Positions 1 to 8,333 are shown, numbered from the stretch's first letter. The stretch: 46,938 bases of DNA from Ectobacillus funiculus (GCF_004138295.1 NZ_SCFM01000042.1:1-46938); one strand, 5' to 3'. Made by a program: numbers and translations. The notes: generated by a model not told the origin, from the letters alone.

Positions 1-53
1 TTGGTACTGTTACTTATATTGCGTTAGAAATTGGCTGAAAAGGAGGGAAACGA

Positions 54-719
54 ATGTTTCAAAAGCTTCGGGAGGATATTGAAGTCATTTTTGAACAAGA
101 CCCAGCAGCACGAAGCTATTTGGAAGTCATATGCACATATGCTGGATTACACGCCATTTGGGCTCACCGGATTGCTCATGTATTATATAAGAAACGATTT
201 TTCTTTATGGCACGTATGATTTCGCAAGTTAGCCGCTTTTTTACTGGGATTGAGATTCATCCGGGTGCTACGATTGGCCGCCGTCTTTTTATTGATCATG
301 GTATGGGCGTCGTTATCGGCGAAACTTGTGAAATTGGTGACAATGTGACCTTGTATCAAGGTGTAACGCTAGGCGGAACAGGAAAGGAAAAAGGCAAGCG
401 CCACCCCACTATTGAGGATAACGTGTTAATTGCAACTGGCGCAAAGGTTCTTGGCTCCATTACGGTAGGGAAAAACTCTAAAGTTGGTGCAGGCTCTGTT
501 GTTTTGAAGGAAGTTCCGCCTAATTCTACTGTTGTTGGGATACCGGGCCGTGTGGTTATCCGCGATGGGATAAAAGTGAATCGCGACTTGAACCATTGTG
601 ACTTGCCAGACCCCATTGCTGACAAATTTAAGGCGATGGAGGAAGAGATACGGCAATTGAAGGAACAGCTTACATTATCTAAGGAAGGAAAGAATTCAAA
701 TGACTATTTATCTTTATAA
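54..719 (+). CDS. cysE: Serine O-acetyltransferase CysE
   Basis: Transfers acetyl from acetyl-CoA to L-serine, giving O-acetylserine, the carbon skeleton for cysteine synthesis in the cytosol. The 221-aa protein has a helical N-terminus (about 1-65) and a left-handed beta-helix of hexapeptide repeats (about 66-165). The catalytic Asp-His pair is at D81-H82, and the second active-site His is in RHP near 117, by family alignment from memory. The ATG is chosen because AAGGAGG lies 7 bases upstream; an overlapping 31-219 reading frame is a shadow. The C-terminus overlaps cysS by 20 nt, so the two are co-transcribed. In Bacillus gltX normally precedes it, outside this window; bases 1-53 hold no recognisable gene. 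Confidence 0.97.
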   Translation: MFQKLREDIEVIFEQDPAARSYLEVICTYAGLHAIWAHRIAHVLYKKRFFFMARMISQVSRFFTGIEIHPGATIGRRLFIDHGMGVVIGETCEIGDNVTLYQGVTLGGTGKEKGKRHPTIEDNVLIATGAKVLGSITVGKNSKVGAGSVVLKEVPPNSTVVGIPGRVVIRDGIKVNRDLNHCDLPDPIADKFKAMEEEIRQLKEQLTLSKEGKNSNDYLSL

Positions 720-2100
720 TACCCTTACTCGCAAGAAAGAAGAATTTGTTCCGCTTGAGGCAAACAAGGTAAAAATGTATGTATGTGGTCCGACTGTATA
801 CAATTACATTCACATCGGAAACGCACGGCCTGCTATCGTATTTGATACAGTGCGCCGTTATTTAGAATATAAGGGCTATGAAGTGCAGTATGTGTCCAAT
901 TTTACTGATGTTGATGACAAACTCATTCGCGCAGCAAAAGAGCTTGGTGAGGATGTACCAACAATTGCTGATCGATTTATTGCAGCATACTTTGAAGATG
1001 TAACGGCTTTAGGATGCCGCCATGCTGATGTACATCCGCGTGTGACAGAGAGTATGGATTTGATCATTTCATTTATTGAAGAGTTGATCAAAAAAGGATA
1101 CGCTTATGAATCTGCAGGGGATGTATACTACAGAACAAAGGAATTTGCAGGGTACGGCAAGCTGTCCCACCAATCCATTACAGATTTGCGTCACGGCGCG
1201 CGCATTGAAGTTGGTGAAAAGAAACAGGACCCGCTGGACTTTGCATTATGGAAGGCGGCAAAGGAAGGAGAAATCTCCTGGGATAGTCCATGGGGGAAAG
1301 GTCGCCCAGGCTGGCATATCGAGTGCTCAGCGATGGCTAGAAAATACTTAGGGGATACGATTGATATTCATGCTGGCGGACAGGATTTGGCATTCCCTCA
1401 CCATGAAAATGAAATTGCACAATCGGAGGCATTAACAGGCAAGCCATTTTCACGTTATTGGCTCCATAATGGATATATTAATATTAATAATGAAAAAATG
1501 TCGAAGTCTCTTGGAAACTTTATTTTGGTGCATGACATTATTAAGCAATATAATCCGCAGTTAATTCGATTCTTTATGCTTTCTGTGCATTACCGTAATC
1601 CTATTAACTTTAATGAAGAATTGCTGCAAAGCACGCAAAACGGTTTGGAACGCATTCAAACTGCCTATGCTAACTTAAAGCATCGGATGGACAGCAGTAC
1701 AAATTTGACAGAAAACGATGAATCTTGGATTTCAGAGGTTAAAGCATTCCGAGAAGCATTTGAACAGGCTATGGATGATGATTTTAATACGGCGAATGCG
1801 GTAACAGAGCTCTATAATTTAGCTAATTATGCGAACCAATATTTACTTGAACAGCATACTTCAAAAGCCGTGATCGAGACATTTTTGACGGAATATGAGG
1901 AGTTATTTGAAGTGCTGGGATTGAGTCTTAACCAACAACAAGAGCTTCTTGATGAGGAGATTGAAACGCTTATCGAGCAACGGAATAATGCCCGAAAAGA
2001 GCGTAACTTTGCACTAGCTGATCAAATCCGTGATGATTTAAAGGCCCGCAATATTATCTTGGAAGATACGCCGCAGGGTGTAAGATGGAAAAGAGGATAA
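700..2100 (+). CDS. cysS: Cysteinyl-tRNA synthetase
   Basis: Class I aminoacyl-tRNA synthetase charging tRNA-Cys with cysteine. The 466-aa product has the usual family length. The HIGH-type motif is HIGN at 38-41 and KMSKS is at 266-270. C29, the WHIEC cysteine and the following HHENE histidines are the expected zinc/cysteine-recognition ligands. The C-terminal third is the helical DALR/anticodon region. The start lies inside cysE (20-nt overlap) behind an AAGGAAGG Shine-Dalgarno. Coupling to cysE links cysteine synthesis with its use in translation, as in B. subtilis. mrnC follows after 2 nt. Confidence 0.98.
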   Translation: MTIYLYNTLTRKKEEFVPLEANKVKMYVCGPTVYNYIHIGNARPAIVFDTVRRYLEYKGYEVQYVSNFTDVDDKLIRAAKELGEDVPTIADRFIAAYFEDVTALGCRHADVHPRVTESMDLIISFIEELIKKGYAYESAGDVYYRTKEFAGYGKLSHQSITDLRHGARIEVGEKKQDPLDFALWKAAKEGEISWDSPWGKGRPGWHIECSAMARKYLGDTIDIHAGGQDLAFPHHENEIAQSEALTGKPFSRYWLHNGYININNEKMSKSLGNFILVHDIIKQYNPQLIRFFMLSVHYRNPINFNEELLQSTQNGLERIQTAYANLKHRMDSSTNLTENDESWISEVKAFREAFEQAMDDDFNTANAVTELYNLANYANQYLLEQHTSKAVIETFLTEYEELFEVLGLSLNQQQELLDEEIETLIEQRNNARKERNFALADQIRDDLKARNIILEDTPQGVRWKRG

Positions 2101-2102
2101 GC

Positions 2103-2516
2103 ATGATCGATGTAAAGCAATTAAACAGTCTTGCTTTAGCGTATATGGGTGATGCGGTGTATGAACAGTATGTTCGGCATCACCTTCTTTTAAAAGGATC
2201 TGTCCGCCCTAATCAGCTGCATCGTTTGAGTACAAGCTATGTATGCGCAAAGGCGCAAGCCAAGGTTGTATACGCGTGGCTTGACGGAAAAGTTTTAACA
2301 GAAGAAGAGGAAGCCATCCTTATGAGGGGGCGAAACGCAAAATCAGGCTCAGTCCCAAAAAATACAGATGTACAAACATATCGATATAGTACGGCATTTG
2401 AAGCAGTAATCGGCTTTCATTATTTATCAGGTAATGAAGAGCGGCTGCAAGAGCTTTTGTCGGCTGCTATTTTAGCTTTAGAAGAGCAGGAAGGAGAAAA
2501 AAAGAATGGATCATGA
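2103..2516 (+). CDS. mrnC: Mini-ribonuclease III (23S rRNA maturation)
   Basis: Mini-III is an RNase III-like endonuclease without the dsRNA-binding domain; in B. subtilis it matures both ends of 23S rRNA. The 137-aa product has the RNase III signature around [18 protein letters not shown] near the N-terminus, the RGRNAKSG segment mid-protein and [10 protein letters not shown] near the C-terminus. I chose the ATG at 2103 (MIDVKQLN), preceded by GAGG at good spacing, over the in-frame ATG at 2085, which has a poor SD. It overlaps rlmB by 11 nt and sits in an operon with another rRNA-processing gene. Confidence 0.95.
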   Translation: MIDVKQLNSLALAYMGDAVYEQYVRHHLLLKGSVRPNQLHRLSTSYVCAKAQAKVVYAWLDGKVLTEEEEAILMRGRNAKSGSVPKNTDVQTYRYSTAFEAVIGFHYLSGNEERLQELLSAAILALEEQEGEKKNGS

Positions 2517-3249
2517 ATATATTATTGGCAGAAACCCCGTCATTGAAGCATTGAAGTCAGGACGCGATATTAATAAAATTTGGGTAGCTGAGGGAGCGAA
2601 TAAAGGGCAAATTCACACTGTTTTACAGCTGGCAAAGGAGCAAGGAGTCATCGTTCAGCAAGCGCCGAACAAAAAGCTTGACCAATTGGCGGAGGGAAAT
2701 CATCAAGGGGTTATTGCGCATGTAGCAGCCTATAAGTATGCAGAGCTGGATGATTTATTCCGTAGGGCGGAGAAACAGCAGGAAACCCCATTTTTCCTAA
2801 TTTTGGATGAGATTGAGGATCCCCACAATCTTGGTTCCATTATGAGAACGGCAGATGCTGTTGGGGCGCATGGCATTATTATTCCGAAGCGTAGAGCAGT
2901 TGGTTTAACTGCAGCGGTCGCAAAAGCATCTACTGGAGCCATTGAGTATATTCCAGTGGTGCGTGTAACAAATTTGACGAGAACCATTGAAGAATTAAAG
3001 GAACGCGGTATATGGATTGCCGGTACCGATGCAAAGGGAACGGACGATTACCGTAGACTAGATGGCACAATGCCATTAGGTCTTGTAATCGGCAGCGAAG
3101 GAAAGGGGATGAGCCGGCTCGTCAGGGAGCAATGCGATTTTCTTGTGCGATTGCCAATGGCTGGAAAGGTCACATCTCTTAATGCTTCCGTTGCTGCTGG
3201 ACTTCTTATGTACGAGGTATATCGTAAGCGTCATCCGCTTGGTGAGTAG
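2506..3249 (+). CDS. rlmB: 23S rRNA (guanosine-2'-O-)-methyltransferase RlmB (SpoU family)
   Basis: Methylates the 2'-OH of a conserved guanosine in the 23S rRNA peptidyl-transferase region, using SAM (G2251 in E. coli; the exact target here is inferred from the family). The 247-aa protein has a small N-terminal substrate-binding domain (about 1-75) and a SpoU/TrmH trefoil-knot domain. The three SpoU motifs are visible: [29 protein letters not shown] and [15 protein letters not shown]. It overlaps mrnC by 11 nt, has an AAGGAG Shine-Dalgarno, and rae1 follows after 2 nt. The gene is yacO in B. subtilis. Confidence 0.95.
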   Translation: MDHEYIIGRNPVIEALKSGRDINKIWVAEGANKGQIHTVLQLAKEQGVIVQQAPNKKLDQLAEGNHQGVIAHVAAYKYAELDDLFRRAEKQQETPFFLILDEIEDPHNLGSIMRTADAVGAHGIIIPKRRAVGLTAAVAKASTGAIEYIPVVRVTNLTRTIEELKERGIWIAGTDAKGTDDYRRLDGTMPLGLVIGSEGKGMSRLVREQCDFLVRLPMAGKVTSLNASVAAGLLMYEVYRKRHPLGE

Positions 3250-3251
3250 AG

Positions 3252-3764
3252 ATGAAAGAGATCTTGATTGTCGACGGCTATAACATTATCGGTGCCTGGA
3301 AAGAACTTCGTAAGTTAAAGGATACGGATTTGCAGTCGGCCCGTGATGTACTTATCGATAAAATGGCAGACTATCAAGGGTTTACAGGGATAAAGGTCAT
3401 TATCGTTTTTGATGCGTATTACGTACAAGGAATTGAGAAGAAAACGAACCAGGCGAAGGTGGAAGTGATCTTTACCCGCAAAAACCAAACAGCTGATGAA
3501 AAAATTGAGCAACTTGCCATTGAACTTAGGGAAATTGATACGAGCATTTCAGTAGCTACATCGGACTATACGGAACAATGGGTTATTTTTGCGCAAGGAG
3601 CCCTGCGCAAGTCTGCACGTGAGCTGGAGATTGAAGTAGAGCTAATGGAGGGGCAGGTACGCCGTAGAATTCAGGAGCAAAAAGAACAAAAAGGAGCATT
3701 TCAATCCCGATATAATAAGGAAATTACAGAAAAATTGGAAAAATTAAGGCGAGGAGAGCTTTGA
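3252..3764 (+). CDS. rae1: Ribosome-associated endoribonuclease Rae1 (YacP, NYN domain)
   Basis: NYN/PIN-like nuclease of 170 aa. The B. subtilis orthologue YacP/Rae1 cleaves mRNA in the ribosomal A site in a translation-dependent way. Visible features are the N-terminal VDGYNIIGAW motif with the first catalytic Asp, a second acidic strand (IIVFDAYYV near 50) and a third (SVATSDYTEQW near 105), followed by a long charged C-terminal helix rich in Glu, Lys and Arg. It starts 2 nt after rlmB with an SD (GGTGAG) inside the rlmB stop region. It is the last gene of the cysE operon; a sigma-A-like promoter follows for sigH. Confidence 0.93.
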   Translation: MKEILIVDGYNIIGAWKELRKLKDTDLQSARDVLIDKMADYQGFTGIKVIIVFDAYYVQGIEKKTNQAKVEVIFTRKNQTADEKIEQLAIELREIDTSISVATSDYTEQWVIFAQGALRKSARELEIEVELMEGQVRRRIQEQKEQKGAFQSRYNKEITEKLEKLRRGEL

Positions 3765-3768
3765 GGCA

Positions 3769-3798
3769 TTGACGCTCATAAAGCGCTTACTGTATAAT
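3769..3798 (+). promoter_or_regulatory. Sigma-A-like promoter of sigH
   Basis: TTGACG at 3769-3774, an 18-nt spacer, and a consensus TATAAT at 3793-3798. The -35 lies just after the rae1 stop codon. Transcription would start about 30 nt ahead of the sigH start. B. subtilis sigH is known to be transcribed from a sigma-A promoter repressed by AbrB; I did not identify an AbrB site. Confidence 0.8.
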
Positions 3799-3830
3799 AT
3801 TTCTAACTAAGCATCGTCGGGGTGATAAGA

Positions 3831-4487
3831 GTGGAATCAGACTTCTTAAGTGAACACAACGTACAATTTCGAGAATTAGAAGATGAAGGAGTAGTAGAGC
3901 TTGTCCGTGGCGGTGATACTGAGGCGTTAGAATACTTGATTAACAAGTATAAGAATTTCGTTCGTGCTAAATCACGGTCATATTTTCTTGTGGGAGCAGA
4001 TCGCGAGGATATTATTCAAGAAGGAATGATTGGTCTATTCAAAGCGATCCGTGATTACAAGGAGGACAAGCTCTCATCTTTTAAAGCTTTTGCAGAGCTT
4101 TGTATTACTCGACAAATCATAACGGCTATTAAAACAGCAACAAGACAAAAGCACATTCCTTTAAATTCATATGTGTCGCTGGACAAGCCTATTTATGATG
4201 AGGAGTCTGATCGTACTCTATTAGATGTGATTTCGGAAACAAAGGTAACAGATCCAGAGGAGTTAATTATCAATCAAGAGGAGTATGTAGATATCGAGTT
4301 GAAAATCTCCGAACTCCTAAGTGATTTGGAAAGAAAGGTTCTTTCTCTTTATTTGGACGGGCGTTCCTATCAAGAGATTTCAGAACAGTTGAATCGTCAT
4401 GTGAAATCAATTGATAATGCCCTACAACGTGTAAAACGAAAATTAGAACGATATGTGGAAATGAGAGAAAATACAGCTTTTAATTGA
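3831..4487 (+). CDS. sigH: RNA polymerase sigma-H factor (Spo0H)
   Basis: Sigma-70-family factor directing post-exponential and early sporulation genes. The 218-aa product carries region 2 (DREDIIQEGMIGLFKAIRDY and the following ELCITRQIITAIKTATRQK helix, about 55-110) and region 4 (LSDLERKVLSLYLDGRSYQ with a helix-turn-helix in EISEQLNRHVKSIDNALQR, about 160-210). I chose the GTG at 3831 because GGGGTG lies 6 nt upstream and the length then equals B. subtilis SigH (218 aa). The upstream GTG at 3822 is part of that SD. The gene has its own promoter and a clear terminator. Confidence 0.96.
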   Translation: MESDFLSEHNVQFRELEDEGVVELVRGGDTEALEYLINKYKNFVRAKSRSYFLVGADREDIIQEGMIGLFKAIRDYKEDKLSSFKAFAELCITRQIITAIKTATRQKHIPLNSYVSLDKPIYDEESDRTLLDVISETKVTDPEELIINQEEYVDIELKISELLSDLERKVLSLYLDGRSYQEISEQLNRHVKSIDNALQRVKRKLERYVEMRENTAFN

Positions 4488-4498
4488 TTATGAGTTTA

Positions 4499-4531
4499 TG
4501 AGACAGGTGTAATGCCTGTCTCATTCACTTT
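4499..4531 (+). terminator. Intrinsic terminator after sigH
   Basis: Perfect 9-bp stem TGAGACAGG (4499-4507) with CCTGTCTCA (4515-4523), a 7-nt loop, then a T-rich tail TTCACTTTTA. It starts 11 nt after the sigH stop codon and separates sigH from the rpmG promoter. Confidence 0.8.
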
Positions 4532-4553
4532 TATAGTCATGTGAGGTGCATCA

Positions 4554-4583
4554 TTGACAGCTTCTTTTAATATATGGTAAAGT
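4554..4583 (+). promoter_or_regulatory. Sigma-A-like promoter of rpmG-secE
   Basis: Consensus TTGACA at 4554-4559, an 18-nt spacer and TAAAGT at 4578-4583, about 36 nt before the rpmG start. The -10 is imperfect. Placed between the sigH terminator and rpmG, it would drive rpmG and secE. Confidence 0.6.
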
Positions 4584-4618
4584 TTTAAGGACATAGCGTT
4601 CAAGGCTGGTGTAGTATA

Positions 4619-4765
4619 ATGGGAAAAAAACTTGTACTTGCATGTTCAGAATGCAGCAGCAGAAACTACTCTACCATGAAAAATGAGAACGCCTCCGAGC
4701 GTCTAGAAGTAAAGAAATTTTGCAAAGCCTGCAATACACATACAGTGCATAGGGAAACAAAATAA
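4619..4765 (+). CDS. rpmG: Large-subunit ribosomal protein bL33 (zinc-ribbon type)
   Basis: Short 48-aa protein beginning [12 protein letters not shown]. It has two CXXC pairs (C9/C12 and C35/C38), the zinc-binding C+ form of bL33. The start ATG is preceded by AAGG/GGTG at 4603-4611, a modest SD. It lies immediately before secE, the Bacillus position of the sigH-linked rpmG copy. Bacilli usually have more than one rpmG, with zinc-free paralogues induced under zinc limitation; only this copy is in the window. Confidence 0.93.
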   Translation: MGKKLVLACSECSSRNYSTMKNENASERLEVKKFCKACNTHTVHRETK

Positions 4766-4797
4766 TAACGGCTATACATGATGGAGGTTCCATAAAC

Positions 4798-4977
4798 ATG
4801 CGTTTGACGAATTTTTTTGGCGACGTAACACGCGAAATGAAAAAAGTAAGCTGGCCGAAAAGACAGGAGTTGTTCCGTTCCACATTAACTGTTATTGCAA
4901 CGGTAGTGCTTTTTGGTATTTTCTTTGCAGTTGTGGATATGGGGATTTCTTCTTTAATTCGTTTAGTTCTTGAATAA
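4798..4977 (+). CDS. secE: Preprotein translocase subunit SecE
   Basis: Single-span essential component of the SecYEG channel. The 59-aa protein starts MRLTNFFGDVTREMKKVSWP, containing the conserved amphipathic VxWP segment that contacts SecY. A single transmembrane helix (about 28-52: STLTVIATVVLFGIFFAVVDMG) follows. The start is supported by GGAGG at 4783-4787. It is 32 nt downstream of rpmG and precedes nusG, as in nearly all Firmicutes. A candidate promoter overlaps its stop codon. Confidence 0.95.
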   Translation: MRLTNFFGDVTREMKKVSWPKRQELFRSTLTVIATVVLFGIFFAVVDMGISSLIRLVLE

Positions 4978-5000
4978 GATGCACTTTTACATGATATAAT
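4970..5000 (+). promoter_or_regulatory. Candidate promoter for nusG overlapping the secE stop
   Basis: A consensus TATAAT at 4995-5000 has TTGAAT 19 nt upstream at 4970-4975, in the last codons of secE. The 19-nt spacer is long, so strength is uncertain. A terminator-like hairpin lies about 20 nt downstream, so transcripts from here would meet it before nusG. Confidence 0.45.
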
Positions 5001-5021
5001 GATAACTATACGAACTGTGTT

Positions 5022-5044
5022 AAAACCCGGTGAACGGGTTTTTT
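5022..5044 (+). terminator. Terminator/attenuator hairpin between secE and nusG
   Basis: Perfect 8-bp stem AAAACCCG (5022-5029) with CGGGTTTT (5035-5042), a 5-nt loop GTGAA, and six consecutive Ts from 5039. It sits between secE and nusG, so it may end rpmG-secE transcripts or attenuate transcription into nusG. Confidence 0.7.
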
Positions 5045-5097
5045 CATTTGCCTAAAAAAGCAGGGTCGGGGAGGGAAGGACGAACGTCCTACACGAT

Positions 5098-5631
5098 ATG
5101 GAAAAACGTTGGTATGTTGTACATACATATTCTGGATATGAAAACAAGGTGAAAACAAACTTGGAAAAGCGTGTTGAATCAATGGGCATGCAGGATAAGA
5201 TTTTCAGAGTAGTTGTACCGGAAGAAACAGAAGTAGAAATGAAGAATGGAAAAGAGAAGCTTACGAAGCGAAAGGTGTTTCCAGGTTATGTGCTTGTAGA
5301 ACTAGTAATGACAGATGATTCTTGGTATGTTGTTCGCAATACACCAGGTGTTACAGGTTTTGTCGGTTCTGCCGGTTCTGGCTCTAAGCCGACTCCCCTA
5401 TTGGAGGAAGAGGTTGTTGTTATCCTTAAACGCATGGGCGTTGAGAATGAAAAGGTGGATTTTGATTTTGAGTTAAATGAAACAGTCCGCTTGAAGGAAG
5501 GTCCTTTTGCAAATTATACAGGCACAATTGAAGAGATTGATATAGAGAAGCAAAAGGTTAAAGTTCTTGTAGATATGTTTGGTCGTGAAACACCTGTAGA
5601 ACTTGATTTTGTCCAAGTTGAAAAATTATAA
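5098..5631 (+). CDS. nusG: Transcription elongation/termination factor NusG
   Basis: Binds the RNA polymerase clamp and modulates pausing, termination and transcription-translation coupling. The 177-aa protein has the NGN domain (1-110, starting RWYVVHTYSGYENKVKTNL) and a C-terminal KOW domain (about 125-177, with EGPFANYTGTIEEIDIEKQK). Translation signals are unusual. A GGGGAGGG tract at 5068-5075 is 22 nt from the ATG, and the nearer AAGGA is inside a small hairpin (5077-5090). No in-frame upstream start exists and the N-terminus aligns with the family, so the ATG is secure. Confidence 0.97.
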   Translation: MEKRWYVVHTYSGYENKVKTNLEKRVESMGMQDKIFRVVVPEETEVEMKNGKEKLTKRKVFPGYVLVELVMTDDSWYVVRNTPGVTGFVGSAGSGSKPTPLLEEEVVVILKRMGVENEKVDFDFELNETVRLKEGPFANYTGTIEEIDIEKQKVKVLVDMFGRETPVELDFVQVEKL

Positions 5632-5640
5632 ATTAAAAAC

Positions 5641-5669
5641 TTGAAAAGAATTGTAAAAGGTGATACTAT
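5641..5669 (+). promoter_or_regulatory. Sigma-A-like promoter of rplK-rplA
   Basis: TTGAAA at 5641-5646, exactly 17 nt, then TACTAT at 5664-5669. It leaves a leader of about 120 nt before rplK. I could not model a specific L11 or L1 site in that leader. Confidence 0.7.
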
Positions 5670-5798
5670 CTTTAAGGTCAGTGTCTTTCATGGGTAAAGG
5701 CATTGCTTAATAAGTTTTTTATCTCTATAGCAGATAAGAATAGAGTGGGAGGGCGGACAGCCCATTGACCACATCACGGACTTAAGGAGGTGTGTCTC

Positions 5799-6224
5799 GT
5801 GGCTAAAAAGGTAATCAAAGTTGTGAAATTGCAAATTCCTGCAGGTAAAGCGAATCCAGCGCCGCCAGTTGGTCCAGCACTAGGACAAGCAGGCGTTAAC
5901 ATCATGGGCTTCTGTAAAGAGTTCAACGCTCGTACAGCTGACCAAGCTGGTCTAATTATCCCAGTTGAAATTACGGTATTTGAAGACCGTTCCTTCACTT
6001 TCATTACAAAGACTCCGCCTGCTGCTGTTCTTCTTAAAGTAGTAGCTGGTATCCAGTCTGGTTCTGGTGTTCCAAACCGTAATAAAGTGGCAACAGTGAA
6101 GCGTGATAAAGTTCGCGAAATCGCAGAACAAAAGATGCCTGACCTAAACGCTGCTAGCGTAGAAGCTGCAATGCGCATGGTTGAAGGTACTGCACGCAGC
6201 ATGGGTATTGTTATCGAAGACTAA
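5799..6224 (+). CDS. rplK: Large-subunit ribosomal protein uL11
   Basis: Part of the GTPase-associated centre of the 50S subunit; binds 23S rRNA and the L10-L12 stalk base. The 141-aa sequence starts [20 protein letters not shown] and keeps the proline-rich [13 protein letters not shown] loop between the N-terminal domain and the rRNA-binding C-terminal domain. The GTG at 5799 is chosen over an in-frame GTG at 5790, which is part of the AAGGAGGTG Shine-Dalgarno. It is the first gene of rplK-rplA. Confidence 0.97.
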   Translation: MAKKVIKVVKLQIPAGKANPAPPVGPALGQAGVNIMGFCKEFNARTADQAGLIIPVEITVFEDRSFTFITKTPPAAVLLKVVAGIQSGSGVPNRNKVATVKRDKVREIAEQKMPDLNAASVEAAMRMVEGTARSMGIVIED

Positions 6225-6244
6225 TTCGCTTTAGTTTCTTGTAA

Positions 6245-6280
6245 AAAGGTTGCGGGTCTTATACATTCGCAACCTTTATT
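6245..6280 (+). promoter_or_regulatory. Hairpin between rplK and rplA
   Basis: Perfect 10-bp stem AAAGGTTGCG (6245-6254) with CGCAACCTTT (6268-6277) and a 13-nt loop. Only a short mixed T/A tail follows, so it may be a weak terminator or processing site setting rplK and rplA levels apart. Confidence 0.55.
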
Positions 6281-6311
6281 AACGTAACAAATCGTAGCAT
6301 TTTAAATACAG

Positions 6312-6400
6312 GGTTGGTGTCCCCCGCAGCAGAAGCTGAAACCTATTACAGGAACACACACGTGGGAGGTTATTCCGCTAAAACCACAATCAAGGAGGAA
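6312..6400 (+). promoter_or_regulatory. Putative structured leader of rplA (L1 autoregulatory region)
   Basis: The 90 nt before rplA contain a C-rich strand (GGTGTCCCCCGC near 6315) complementary to GTGGGAGG near 6362, which could bring distant segments together just ahead of the SD. B. subtilis has a similar element as I remember it, and uL1 autoregulation by rRNA mimicry is known in bacteria. The assignment to L1 is inference from position. Confidence 0.45.
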
Positions 6401-6406
6401 ATTCAA

Positions 6407-7099
6407 ATGCCAAAAAGAGGTAAAAAGTATCTAGAAGCTGCAAAGCTTGTAGACCGTGCAACTACTTACTCTGTTGCTGAAGCAATTGAGTTAGCGAAAA
6501 AAACAAACACAGCTAAATTTGATGCGACTCTTGAAGTTGCTTTCCGTTTAGGCGTAGACCCTAAGAAAGCTGATCAACAAATCCGTGGTGCGGTTGTTCT
6601 TCCGCATGGTACTGGTAAAGTACAACGCGTATTAGTATTTGCTCGCGGCGAAAAAGCAAAAGAAGCAGAAGCTGCTGGTGCTGATTTCGTAGGTGATGCA
6701 GACTACATCAACAAAATCCAACAAGGCTGGTTTGACTTCGACGTAGTTGTAGCAACTCCAGATATGATGGGTGAAGTTGGTAAATTAGGTCGTGTATTAG
6801 GACCAAAAGGTTTAATGCCAAACCCTAAAACTGGTACAGTTACATTCGATGTAACAAAAGCAGTAAACGAAATCAAAGCAGGTAAAGTAGAATACCGTGT
6901 TGACAAAGCGGGTAACATCCACACGCCAATCGGTAAAGTATCTTTCGACAACGAAAAGCTTGCTGAAAACCTGCAAACAGTTTATGAAGCAATGCTAAAA
7001 GCAAAACCTTCTGCTGCAAAAGGAACTTACATGAAGAACGTAACAGTTGCTTCTACAATGGGACCTGGCGTACGCGTAGATGTTTCTACATTTGCCTAA
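6407..7099 (+). CDS. rplA: Large-subunit ribosomal protein uL1
   Basis: Forms the L1 stalk near the E site and binds 23S rRNA and, in many bacteria, its own mRNA. The 230-aa sequence starts [16 protein letters not shown]. It shows the typical split domain 1, with conserved LPHGTGK and [13 protein letters not shown] segments. An upstream in-frame extension from 6314 lacks conservation and has no SD; AAGGAGG at 6393-6399 fixes the ATG at 6407. It is 182 nt after rplK, longer than most spacings here, and that gap holds leader-like structure. Confidence 0.97.
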   Translation: MPKRGKKYLEAAKLVDRATTYSVAEAIELAKKTNTAKFDATLEVAFRLGVDPKKADQQIRGAVVLPHGTGKVQRVLVFARGEKAKEAEAAGADFVGDADYINKIQQGWFDFDVVVATPDMMGEVGKLGRVLGPKGLMPNPKTGTVTFDVTKAVNEIKAGKVEYRVDKAGNIHTPIGKVSFDNEKLAENLQTVYEAMLKAKPSAAKGTYMKNVTVASTMGPGVRVDVSTFA

Positions 7100-7109
7100 T
7101 AAATGGAAT

Positions 7110-7138
7110 TTGACTTTTTTATAAAGTTTTTATATAAT
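7110..7138 (+). promoter_or_regulatory. Sigma-A-like promoter of rplJ-rplL
   Basis: TTGACT at 7110-7115, exactly 17 nt, then consensus TATAAT at 7133-7138, only 10 nt after the rplA stop codon. It places the L10 leader at the 5' end of the rplJL transcript. Confidence 0.85.
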
Positions 7139-7149
7139 AAATGATGTTG

Positions 7150-7320
7150 TGAATTTAATAACTGTACCGTAGACAGTAGGTGCCCTTACAGGCTTAATTT
7201 CCTACCGAGGTGTTATGATAAGAACGGATTATTCTGTGACTATTATGCCTCCATGTCTAGTTTTGATATGGAGGTTTTCTAATGCACATTCGGTGTCGGT
7301 ACAATCCAGTCTTATAGGAG
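7150..7320 (+). promoter_or_regulatory. L10 leader RNA (autoregulatory r-leader of rplJL)
   Basis: The region between promoter and rplJ has the layout of the Firmicute L10 leader. It has paired GTAGG/CCTAC arms (about 7176 and 7201), a downstream attenuator, and a GTCGGTACA segment complementary to upstream leader bases. The attenuator is CCTCCAT (7248-7254) with ATGGAGG (7268-7274) and TTTTCT. In the known mechanism, L10 or L10(L12)4 binding favours the terminator. Spurious ORFs through this region are leader, not protein. Confidence 0.8.
7248..7280 (+). terminator. Attenuator terminator inside the L10 leader
   Basis: Perfect 7-bp stem CCTCCAT/ATGGAGG (7248-7254 and 7268-7274), a 13-nt AT-rich loop and an immediate TTTTCT tail, 49 nt ahead of the rplJ start. 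Confidence 0.8.
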
Positions 7321-7328
7321 GTGTAACG

Positions 7329-7829
7329 ATGAGCAAAGCAATTGAAGCTAAACAACAAGTCGTAACTGAAATTGCTGATAAATTACGTGCGAGCAAATCT
7401 ACAATTGTAGTTGACTACCGTGGTTTAACAGTAGGTGAAGCAACTGAACTTCGTAAACAATTGCGTGAAGCAGGCATCGAGTTCAAAGTTTACAAAAACT
7501 CTTTAACTCGTCGTGCAGCTGAACAAGCAGAGGTAGCGGAATTGAACGCTCACTTAACAGGTCCGAACGCGATCGCGTTCAGCAACGAAGATGTTGTTGC
7601 CCCTGCTAAAGTGTTGAACGATTTCGCGAAAAAGCATGAAGCTTTAGAAATCAAAGCTGGTGTCATTGAAGGTAAATTAGTAAGCGTTGAAGATGTGAAA
7701 GCAATTGCAGAACTTCCTTCCCGCGAAGGCTTACTTTCTATGTTGCTTAGCGTTCTTCAAGCTCCAATCCGCAACCTTGCACTTGCTGCAAAAGCTGTGG
7801 CTGAGCAAAAAGAAGAACAAGGCGCTTAA
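7329..7829 (+). CDS. rplJ: Large-subunit ribosomal protein uL10
   Basis: Anchors the bL12 dimers to the ribosomal stalk base and, complexed with bL12, represses its own operon through the leader upstream. The 166-aa sequence begins [19 protein letters not shown]. It has an N-terminal rRNA-binding domain ([19 protein letters not shown]) and a C-terminal helix for bL12 binding ([17 protein letters not shown]). The ATG follows AGGAGG by 8 nt. A longer frame from 7215 runs through the leader attenuator and is rejected as coding. Confidence 0.97.
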   Translation: MSKAIEAKQQVVTEIADKLRASKSTIVVDYRGLTVGEATELRKQLREAGIEFKVYKNSLTRRAAEQAEVAELNAHLTGPNAIAFSNEDVVAPAKVLNDFAKKHEALEIKAGVIEGKLVSVEDVKAIAELPSREGLLSMLLSVLQAPIRNLALAAKAVAEQKEEQGA

Positions 7830-7885
7830 TTCCCGATTATTCGGTCTGAGTTATTAATAAAAGGAAAACAAGGAGGAACACTCAA

Positions 7886-8245
7886 ATGACTAAAGAACAA
7901 ATCATTGAAGCAGTTAAATCTATGACTGTTTTAGAACTTAACGATCTAGTAAAAGCAATCGAAGAAGAATTCGGCGTAACTGCTGCTGCTCCAGTAGCTG
8001 TAGTAGGCGGCGGTGCTGCTGAAGCGGCTGAGCAAACAGAATTCGATGTAGTACTTGCTAGCGCAGGCGCTCAAAAAATCAAAGTTATCAAAGTTGTTCG
8101 TGAACTTACAGGCCTTGGCTTGAAAGAAGCGAAAGAACTTGTTGACAACACTCCAAAAGCAATCAAAGAAGGCGCTTCTAAAGAAGAAGCTGAAGAAATC
8201 AAAGCTAAACTTGAAGAAGTTGGAGCAGTTGTTGAAGTTAAGTAA
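7886..8245 (+). CDS. rplL: Large-subunit ribosomal protein bL12 (L7/L12)
   Basis: Acidic stalk protein that recruits and stimulates translational GTPases. The 119-aa sequence has the N-terminal dimerisation helices (1-33), an Ala-rich hinge (about 36-50, [18 protein letters not shown]) and the compact C-terminal domain with [26 protein letters not shown] lies upstream of the ATG. A strong intrinsic terminator follows, ending the rplJL unit. Confidence 0.98.
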   Translation: MTKEQIIEAVKSMTVLELNDLVKAIEEEFGVTAAAPVAVVGGGAAEAAEQTEFDVVLASAGAQKIKVIKVVRELTGLGLKEAKELVDNTPKAIKEGASKEEAEEIKAKLEEVGAVVEVK

Positions 8246-8262
8246 TTTCACTTGTACTGCAA

Positions 8263-8295
8263 AAAAAAGCTCGCTCTTATGCGGGCTTTTTTTTT
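8263..8295 (+). terminator. Intrinsic terminator after rplL
   Basis: Stem of six pairs, GCTCGC (8269-8274) with GCGGGC (8281-8286) including one G-U, extended by A-tract/T-tract pairing, a 6-nt loop and nine Ts (8287-8295). It starts 18 nt after the rplL stop. Confidence 0.9.
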
Positions 8296-8333
8296 AACCG
8301 AAACAATAACCGTGAGGAAAGAGGGCTGTGGGT

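Noticed and set aside
5774-6202. 142-aa reverse-strand ORF antisense to rplK
   Set aside because: A shadow of the strongly biased rplK codons; no SD, no recognisable protein, and the forward strand is a clear uL11 gene.
6314-6406. 31-residue N-terminal extension of rplA
   Set aside because: No SD ahead of it and it lacks uL1 similarity; AAGGAGG at 6393-6399 fixes the later start.
7215-7328. N-terminal extension of rplJ in the same frame
   Set aside because: It runs through the L10 leader and its attenuator; the SD at 7317-7322 and the family start give the ATG at 7329.
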